Source of the DNA: Liolophura sinensis
Lineage: Eukaryota; Mollusca; Polyplacophora; Chitonida; Chitonidae
Assembly (NCBI RefSeq): GCF_032854445.1
Contig: NC_088305.1
Coordinates: 14,185,717-14,249,716 of the forward strand
Direction: 5' to 3'
DNA: 64,000 nucleotides
In this document: in pieces, positions 59,910 through 64,000 of the stretch
Numbering within the stretch: position 1 is the stretch's first letter
Layout of the letters: each line of letters starts with the position of its first letter
Translations under genes and position numbers: made by a program
Notes under the pieces: generated by a model
The model's input: only the letters and a program-made list of their open reading frames with translations
Databases searched by the model: none
Told to the model about the DNA's origin: nothing

Positions 59910-62900
59910 TATTAATTAATAGGGACGCCTTCGTAGTCAGATGACTGAAACATTGTTAACTACGACGTTAATCCCTAAGCATCAAAATTACTCACTAAGT
60001 GGTTGTGGCCTCCCTTCTCGAAGTTAAAACATTTGAATACTTTTCAGTCAAATCTACTTACTACAGGCTATATCGCTGCAGGATACTGTTCCATCAGTAC
60101 CACAATTGCAAGTGTTACAATCCAGAGTGAAGTCCTGTCCGATCCTGTAGGTGGCGTTCCTAAAGGTGCAGGCTGAAAAATTTAATGGAAGAAACATACG
60201 GGTCATTTAACGCAGAAAGTCGGGTTTTGTGTAATAAACATCATTCAGACTCATAATTATATTATTTCTAGACACGTGCATATCATACAATCTTTCGAGA
60301 ATAATTTCAAGAGATAGACATTTCCCAAACAGGTTTGGGATGTCTTCTTTGGGTAAAAACTAATGTCAAGTTCTATAACAGAGTAAAAATAGCGAGAATA
60401 TCGTTTTAAATGCAAAACGCCCCAAAATTCGAACTTGGCCTGTAACATTTCTCTCTGTGATACCATGCACCTAATTACAATTCAATATAATTAACCGTTT
60501 TGAGAAGTAAGCCAGCAAATCAGATCCTTGACAGATTAACTGACTAACGGACTGATAGACTCATACAGAAAGTGCCAAAAGATGGTTAACAATCCATATG
60601 TTAGGGCATTATCCATTTATTTATGAGCAACCAGTATTGGGTTTTTTTTTTCCATAGAGTACGTTTCAGTGGCGGAACGAGGCTGACACTAGCAGAAAAA
60701 CATCGCACCTCGTCAGACACATGATAAATTCCTAATGCATTTTCACGTTAATGGAAATATCTGTACTTTGACATCTTTTCTTTCACTACTTGGCTGATGT
60801 GCTAGGTCCCTTCACAATTCGCCTAAAAACTTACACCGTCATACCACTTCGCCATTTTGTTACTACATCTTACCTTTAACGAGGACAACTTCAGACGACA
60901 TGCTTCAATTAAATTAGCTTACCACATGCTTTTCTCGTGCAGGCAGCATTGCCGCCCCTTTCGCAAATGCAGTCGTTGCAGTCGTCGCGGAAAGAATCTC
61001 CAATTCGGTACTCCTGGCCGCCGAATGTACATCCTACAGAACACGAAGAAGATCAAATAGAGCTAAATACATATATCTACCACTACTTGTAGTATAGTAC
61101 CAATTCGCAGATTCCAGCTTCAGGGTATTTAGGCAAGCTGCTCCTTTCCTTCCAAAACATCGTAAAATGGCAAGTGACAGAATATCCATCATTGCGCCTG
61201 TAGGCAAATCATATCAATCCCCCCCCCCCCCGAAACTGCTGCGTATTTGACACCAACTGTCATTCAGCTACACAAAAGTGTTTGCTTCCATTAACAGTTA
61301 CATCCAGAATCATATCATTTTCGTTACATACCTCTGTATGTAAACATCAGATAACAATTTGTCCATCAGATGGGGAAAAGAAGTCATAAAACTATTTACC
61401 ATTAAGACGGTGACCAGCATTGTGGTAAGAGGAAAACGGGCAGAGCCCGTGGGAAACCTACAACCATCCGCAGGTTGCTGTCAGACCTTCAGATCTACGA
61501 CTGGAGTGAAAGGCAGGATGGACTGAAATTGAGCCCACAACCATCATATTGGTAAGCAAACGCAACTCACAGCGGTCGCATTGACTTCTAGGTCAAAGCG
61601 CTGCACTAGCGCGCTAGGCCAGGGAGGCCCCCTCGAACTGTTCCAGGTAATACACACAATATACGTACGGCAGATGTCTTTGGTACAGGCAATTGTTCCA
61701 TCTTCCCGACAAGTACACGTGTTACAGTCGTCCGTGTAAGTTTGCGAGATCCGTATGCTTGACCCGTCTGGTTTTGTACATGCTTGAAACATAGATAAGG
61801 GAGAAATATTATCTCATTTACGAAAAGAAACAAAAGTTTCACCATATTCTTGGCGATACACTCACTGAATAATTATCCATCAATTAATCACTTTCGTAAA
61901 ATTGTTCGGAAAATGCCTCGTGTAAAACAAAACACGACAGACATAAATCTGAATGTAAAACTAAAGTTAAGGAGTGTGTCCATGGATGAATTAACAGAAA
62001 ATAACACTAACATTATTTCAAGCAATAAGAGTATGTGAGACATTTGCACAGCACTGTCCAGATTTATGTATTTCACTGGTGTTTAATGCCGATTTTATGA
62101 ATTTGCCATTTGATGGCCGATGCTCAAGCAGCCGGAATAAACCACCGATCTTCAGCAGATGCCTTGTAAATCTTTAGCCTAAAAGCAGCAGACAATACAA
62201 CGAGAGCTGGTTTCGAACACGCATAGAGGACCTAACCTAAGTACAAGGGAAAACAGAGTCTGCAGCTTGTGTTAATAACACACACAATCGACGACTGCAT
62301 TACTGTAAGGCTACTATTGTGTTTGTAATCATTTGGTGACGCTCCACGCTCCACTGATCAATAACATATGAATGTATGGATGTTTGAATTGCATGGATAC
62401 AGATCCAGCGCAAAACAAAACAACCAGCTGTATTCTGTTTTGATCGCGTTGGATGACGCGTTAATTATTAAAACTTCAGATGTTAGTTTGCAAAACTTAG
62501 TTGTAATGTGGTCTCCAATATGTTTTTTGATTTTTCTTTAAAAGAAAGAGTCAACTGAAAAGAACGTTTGTATCGGGGGTATTTGGGACCAACTTTTGTA
62601 TATGTTGTCTTTGTGTTATAAATTAGAATCCCAAATACCAGTTATACTACATTACTTTCAGACACATTTCAGAAAAAAAATAATAAAAAAACTAAAAAAC
62701 ACATTTAAGATTATATTTGCAAAGAAGTTTTCAAACTCTTTGATCTGTTTTGGCATCTTTTTAAAGTCTTTTTTCTAATTTAACTGGAATTTAACGCGAG
62801 TCAGATCTTTGCCAATGATCTGCCATCTTAATTAAAATTTTTCTCAATGTCTAAAGTCACGCTTACTTCAAACCAATGTATTCGTTTCTTTCTTAATCCT

Positions 62901-63239
62901 CTAGGAGCTTAGAGTTAGACTCAGTCTTATCTCCTATTCTGTTACTACGCCTCCCGATTTAACAAAGAAGCCTGCCAGAGATATGCTTTAATTAAATGAG
63001 CTTACATCACCTTCCAACAATTGGTTTCCGTCTTAATTCGAATAAAGCTCAGAGTCATCCCTCTGTTACCTTGCCGAAGCCGTAACACGAAAATATGTTA
63101 AGGAAAAGCTTCAACTAAATGAGCTTACCACAAGCTTTTCTAGTGCAGGCAACATTGCCTCCTCTTTGACAAGTACAGCTGTTGCAGTCGTTGGGGAAAG
63201 AGTCTCCGATTCGGTACTCCTGGCCGCCAAATGTACATC
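48994..63239 (-). CDS. Multidomain cysteine-rich protein with 13 or more VWC-SD1/pacifastin-like repeats (5' partial)
   Basis: Spliced on the - strand from 15 exons in the window: 63239-63129, 61782-61669, 61033-60923, 60172-60062, 59758-59651, 59009-58899, 58029-57913, 57546-57430, 56853-56734, 55969-55856, 55554-55441, 54999-54880, 53545-53426, 50394-50304, 49042-48994. This gives 541 residues and a TAG. The first 13 exons each code one domain with six cysteines spaced about C-x(15-18)-C-x2-C-x-C-x(6-9)-C-x4-C, often with G/Y, G..F and DxCN motifs and CT before the last loop. That is the first subdomain of von Willebrand factor C, also close to pacifastin inhibitor domains but with a longer first loop. 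Each exon is phase 1-1, so domains can be added or lost without a frameshift. Known of such families: secreted or extracellular, binding growth factors (VWC) or inhibiting serine proteases (pacifastin); the role here is undetermined. No start or signal peptide lies in the window. Confidence 0.88.
49043..50303 (-). other. Last intron of the Cys-rich gene
   Basis: 1.3 kb, GTAAGT to TTCTAG. No repeat recognised. Confidence 0.65.
50304..50394 (-). CDS. Penultimate exon: different Cys-rich module
   Basis: After a pyrimidine-rich acceptor ending TTTTTTGCAG it reads SNLCSNGNTRKVCTTNVCKG then LSCSYGRYC, 91 nt, phase 1 to phase 2. The cysteine spacing differs from the upstream repeats; the CxGLxCxYGxYC pattern loosely recalls follistatin- or Kazal-linked spacers. 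Family not recognised. Confidence 0.72.
51473..51484 (+). promoter_or_regulatory. Pol III A box of the SINE
   Basis: TGGCTCAGTCGG fits the tRNA A-box consensus. Confidence 0.8.
51541..51552 (+). promoter_or_regulatory. Pol III B box of the SINE
   Basis: GAGTTCAAGTCC fits the tRNA B-box consensus GGTTCGANTCC with two changes. It is 57 nt after the A box. Confidence 0.75.
52380..53150. repeat. 21-bp minisatellite array C
   Basis: Unit GATATAGATAACAAAGCCCG plus T, very regular in 52790-53060, decaying at both ends. The - strand is open for 210 codons with a heptad repeat GFVIYIT. It lies within an intron of the Cys-rich gene on the coding strand but has no splice support. Confidence 0.95.
53335..53405. 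repeat. Short tandem repeat, about 20-22 bp
   Basis: GTACAAGGTAGATACGAGG repeated three to four times. Confidence 0.85.
53426..53545 (-). CDS. Cys-rich repeat exon m (last of the array)
   Basis: CRFNHKTYRRGVRFTYGCKI then CQCMSDGFVRCDSRNCGKR. Acceptor CTCTTTAAAG, donor GTAAGT. A 3-kb intron with a 21-bp minisatellite follows. Confidence 0.8.
53600..53632 (-). mobile_element. SINE-like family 2 tail fragment
   Basis: GCTTGGGGGTTTAACGCCGT and ACTTCT, close to the family 2 end. Confidence 0.45.
53815..53925 (+). repeat. R3 fragment
   Basis: ACAGACCGGATTTCACCAGT, TACGCGCGTGC and CATCACAGTGTCGC follow the R3 order. Confidence 0.4.
54880..54999 (-). CDS. Cys-rich repeat exon l
   Basis: CVHQSKLRAIGERFNDGCRS then CQCVSNRKIRCNAAACQPS. 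Acceptor TTGGATTTCAG, donor GTAAGA. Confidence 0.84.
55258..55330 (-). mobile_element. SINE-like family 2 fragment
   Basis: TGCTTGGGGGTTTAATGTAG, TACTTAACAACTTTTCAGTG, GATGACGAGGAGTCATT. Confidence 0.65.
55441..55554 (-). CDS. Cys-rich repeat exon k
   Basis: CIYKSKVFEVGSTFTDGCKQ then CSCGATKSVTCNVASCS. Acceptor TTCCCCCAGTGTGCATC region cut after CCCAG, donor GTAAGG. Confidence 0.84.
55856..55969 (-). CDS. Cys-rich repeat exon j
   Basis: CFYKNRQVAYGAVFKDNCRT then CVCGGGQGVTCSPKTCP. Acceptor TTTCACACAG, donor GTATGT. Confidence 0.84.
56197..56440 (-). mobile_element. SINE family 1, near full length, diverged
   Basis: TTTGATTGGTGTTTTACGCC through GGACTTGAACTCAC to about 56440. Confidence 0.85.
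56443..56524 (-). mobile_element. SINE family 1, truncated
   Basis: CCGTACTCAAGAATATTTCA and ACGACGGCGGCCAGCATTAT, directly next to the preceding copy. Confidence 0.8.
56734..56853 (-). CDS. Cys-rich repeat exon i
   Basis: CTYRGAKHAVGTSFKDACNT then CSCNTNGQVACTKRACAPQ. Acceptor TTGACAG, donor GTAAGG. Confidence 0.86.
56889..57149 (-). mobile_element. SINE family 1, near full length
   Basis: TATTGGTGTTTTACTGTTCT, core, GAACTTGAACTCACAGTGAC and CCACGGAGGCCCTC head. Begins 35 nt from repeat exon i. Confidence 0.9.
57430..57546 (-). CDS. Cys-rich repeat exon h
   Basis: CTYKNRELIPGERFYDGCKY then CECWRNGEITCDTKTCPT. Acceptor ATATTTCAG, donor GTGAGT. Confidence 0.86.
57590..57760 (-). mobile_element. 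tRNA-like SINE family 3 copy
   Basis: CTGGATTCGAACGTGCGACA carries a B-box complement; GGATTAAACCACCAAGCC recurs in the copy at 62.1 kb. Confidence 0.5.
57804..57870 (-). mobile_element. SINE family 1 tail fragment
   Basis: GTGTTTTACGCCGTACTCGA and AAATATTTCCAATAC. Confidence 0.6.
57913..58029 (-). CDS. Cys-rich repeat exon g
   Basis: CDYHYKKYKSGETFRDGCKM then CTCGDDQKVTCHTRDCES. Acceptor CCTTCTTCAG, donor GTAACT. The usual CN is replaced by CK here. Confidence 0.86.
58080..58275 (-). mobile_element. tRNA-like SINE family 3 copy
   Basis: AGTTAGGGTCGAACACGCGA matches the B-box position of the copy at 57.7 kb; also GGCCCGATGCTCGCAGCCAG. Confidence 0.5.
58349..58497 (+). mobile_element. SINE family 1, 3' part
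   Basis: TTCTGCGGATGGTGGTG, CATAATATTGGCCGCCGTC, GAGTACGGCGTAAAACACCA and AAATA tail. Confidence 0.85.
58647..58825 (-). mobile_element. SINE family 1, tail missing
   Basis: ACCAGCATTATGGTGGGAAG, AAACCGGGCAGAGGCCGGGG and GGATTTGAACTCATAACAAC. Ends 74 nt from exon f. Confidence 0.8.
58899..59009 (-). CDS. Cys-rich repeat exon f
   Basis: CTLNGASYKVGQKFSDSCNE then CTCLEDGSVSCTSNSCG. Acceptor GCTTTTAG, donor GTAAGT. Confidence 0.87.
59430..59580 (+). mobile_element. SINE family 1, 3' part
   Basis: AACAACCTGCGCATGGTCGT, AATAATATTGGCCGATGTCG, GGCGTAAAACACAAATC and (AAAT)n. Ends about 70 nt from exon e. Confidence 0.85.
59651..59758 (-). CDS. Cys-rich repeat exon e
   Basis: CAFEGKSYRHQESFTQSCNT then CTCDNGKVTCTEKICG. 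Shortest of the domains (108 nt). Acceptor TTCTTTCCAG, donor GTAAGT. Confidence 0.87.
59839..59907. repeat. (TA)n microsatellite
   Basis: Pure TA run of about 68 bp. Confidence 0.95.
59925..59992 (+). mobile_element. SINE-like family 2 tail
   Basis: CTTCGTAGTCAGATGACTGA, TTGTTAACTACGACGTTAAT. Confidence 0.55.
60062..60172 (-). CDS. Cys-rich repeat exon d
   Basis: CTFRNATYRIGQDFTLDCNT then CNCGTDGTVSCSDIACS. Contains an NAT sequon. Acceptor TTTTTCAG, donor GTAAGTAG. Confidence 0.87.
60923..61033 (-). CDS. Cys-rich repeat exon c
   Basis: CTFGGQEYRIGDSFRDDCND then CICERGGNAACTRKACG. Sister copy of exon a, sharing the CTFGGQEYRIGDSF start and the CTRKACG end, with similar flanking intron sequence. 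Confidence 0.88.
61406..61632 (-). mobile_element. SINE family 1, tail missing
   Basis: ACCAGCATTGTGGTAAGAGG, ACCATCCGCAGGTTGCTGTC, CTAGCGCGCTAGGCCAGGGA. Ends 36 nt from exon b. Confidence 0.85.
61669..61782 (-). CDS. Cys-rich repeat exon b
   Basis: CTKPDGSSIRISQTYTDDCN then TCTCREDGTIACTKDIC. Six cysteines in the shared spacing. Acceptor TTTCAAG, donor GTACGT. A SINE fragment abuts the donor side. Confidence 0.85.
62070..62235 (-). mobile_element. tRNA-like SINE family 3 copy
   Basis: GAATAAACCACCGATCTTC and GAGCTGGTTTCGAACACGCA share order with the copy at 57.6-57.76 kb. Confidence 0.5.
62236..63128 (-). other. Intron between repeat exons a and b, remaining part
   Basis: No exon found. 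The segment 62968-63008 resembles the donor flanks of exons a and c (GCTTTAATTAAATGAGCTTA) and may be a relic of a lost exon copy. Confidence 0.5.
63129..63239 (-). CDS. Cys-rich repeat exon a
   Basis: Acceptor TTCTGTAG, donor GTAAGCTC. Reads CTFGGQEYRIGDSFPNDCNS then CTCQRGGNVACTRKACG. Nearly identical in layout to the exon at 60923-61033, pointing to a recent duplication. First exon of the gene visible here; the upstream part is outside the window. Confidence 0.88.
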
Positions 63240-64000
63240 CTACAGAACACACAAGATTACATACACATGCGTGTAGATATATGTTTTTTTCGTAGGTCCG
63301 TTGGCACTAACCAGTTTCATCTAGCATTCTTTCTCATTTTACTGTGCACAACAATTTCTAATTAATATAGATTTTGTCATGAACCTTATTTAGCTGCCGG
63401 AGACTTGCACCCTTTCAAACGGTGCAGTGCTGCGTTGGAATCAAGAAAATACTGATGACACGTTTAATAGTGCCATTTCTCTTTGAGCTCTTGCAAAGAC
63501 CTCACTCTATATTATAAGATATGGCACTGAGCACACATAATGAGGCACACATAGCCTGCAAATGCGTCCATGATCTATGAAACTGGGTGCTCCTGAAGAG
63601 ACAAAACGTGTATAAAATATCATGATGTGATAATCTATGGTGTTCTCACCAATGCGGTCGCTGTGAGTTCAAGTCCAGCTCATGCTGGCTTCCTCTCCGG
63701 CTGTATGTGGCGAGGTCAGCCAGCAACCTGCGGATGGTCGTGGGTTTTTCCCGGCCTCTGCCTGGTTTCCTCCCACCATAATGCTGGCCGCCGTCGTATA
63801 AGTGAAATATTCTTGAATACGGCGTAAATCTCCAATCAAATTAAAAAAAAATAAATCTATGCTCTTGACGTCGTTCAGGTAGATACTTCACGTTGGGTAA
63901 GAATTGTGCGCGGGGTAAAGCAACTTTCAAGGATACAAGAAACGCTTAGCTTTGTTGTTTCTAAGAACGGAATATATGATGTGGGGTAACATATAATAGC
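63240..64000 (-). other. Upstream intron of the Cys-rich gene (partial)
   Basis: Runs to the window edge. Only one SINE is seen. Confidence 0.6.
63642..63857 (+). mobile_element. SINE family 1, lacking the A-box region
   Basis: CTCACCAATGCGGTCGCTGT, GAGTTCAAGTCCAGCTCATG, core, GAATACGGCGTAAATCTCCA and an A-rich tail. One of the least diverged copies. Confidence 0.92.

Noticed and set aside
1-64000. CRISPR array or bacterial defence system
   Set aside because: The tandem arrays have no unique spacers between repeats, there are no cas-like genes, and the genes present are spliced animal genes.

Overview
The window is nuclear DNA of a lophotrochozoan invertebrate, most likely a mollusc. It is AT-rich and intron-rich. 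It carries many copies of a tRNA-headed SINE whose tail reads ACGGCGTAAAACACCAATC followed by (AAAT)n, a repeat I associate with molluscan genomes. Species cannot be named from the sequence. Bases 8116-8315 are an assembly gap of 200 Ns.

Two spliced genes can be reconstructed, placed tail to tail. The first, on the + strand (9151-45493), is a class B (secretin-family) G-protein-coupled receptor of the corticotropin-releasing-factor / DH44 / egg-laying-hormone receptor type. Twelve coding exons join with consistent phases into a 485-residue protein. It has a signal peptide, a six-cysteine hormone-binding ectodomain, seven membrane segments and a cytoplasmic tail. Introns make up about 96% of the gene. 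The second, on the - strand (48994-63239, 5' end beyond the window), encodes a cysteine-rich protein. It has at least 13 tandem domains of about 37-40 residues (VWC subdomain-1 / pacifastin-like), one per phase-1 symmetric exon, followed by a two-exon cysteine-rich C-terminus. The two stop codons are 3.5 kb apart.

Layout: 1-1.2 kb, a 48-bp minisatellite; 1.2-9.1 kb, no gene seen; 9.15-45.5 kb, the receptor gene, whose introns hold SINEs, a second 48-bp minisatellite (18.4-19.8 kb), several short tandem duplications and a partial duplicate of the TM3 exon; 45.5-49 kb, intergenic; 49-63.2 kb, the cysteine-rich repeat gene, with a 21-bp minisatellite in one intron and many SINE fragments; 63.2-64 kb, intron or upstream sequence with one SINE.

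The two genes have no evident shared function. The most notable items are the full receptor model, the partial exon duplication that creates a decoy splice acceptor before TM3, the exon-per-domain array gene with signs of recent exon duplication, and a 48-bp satellite that appears to have grown out of one segment of a dispersed repeat. Long open frames inside the satellites are products of period length, not evidence of genes. I found no CRISPR array, operon, prokaryotic mobile element or clear new multi-gene system.
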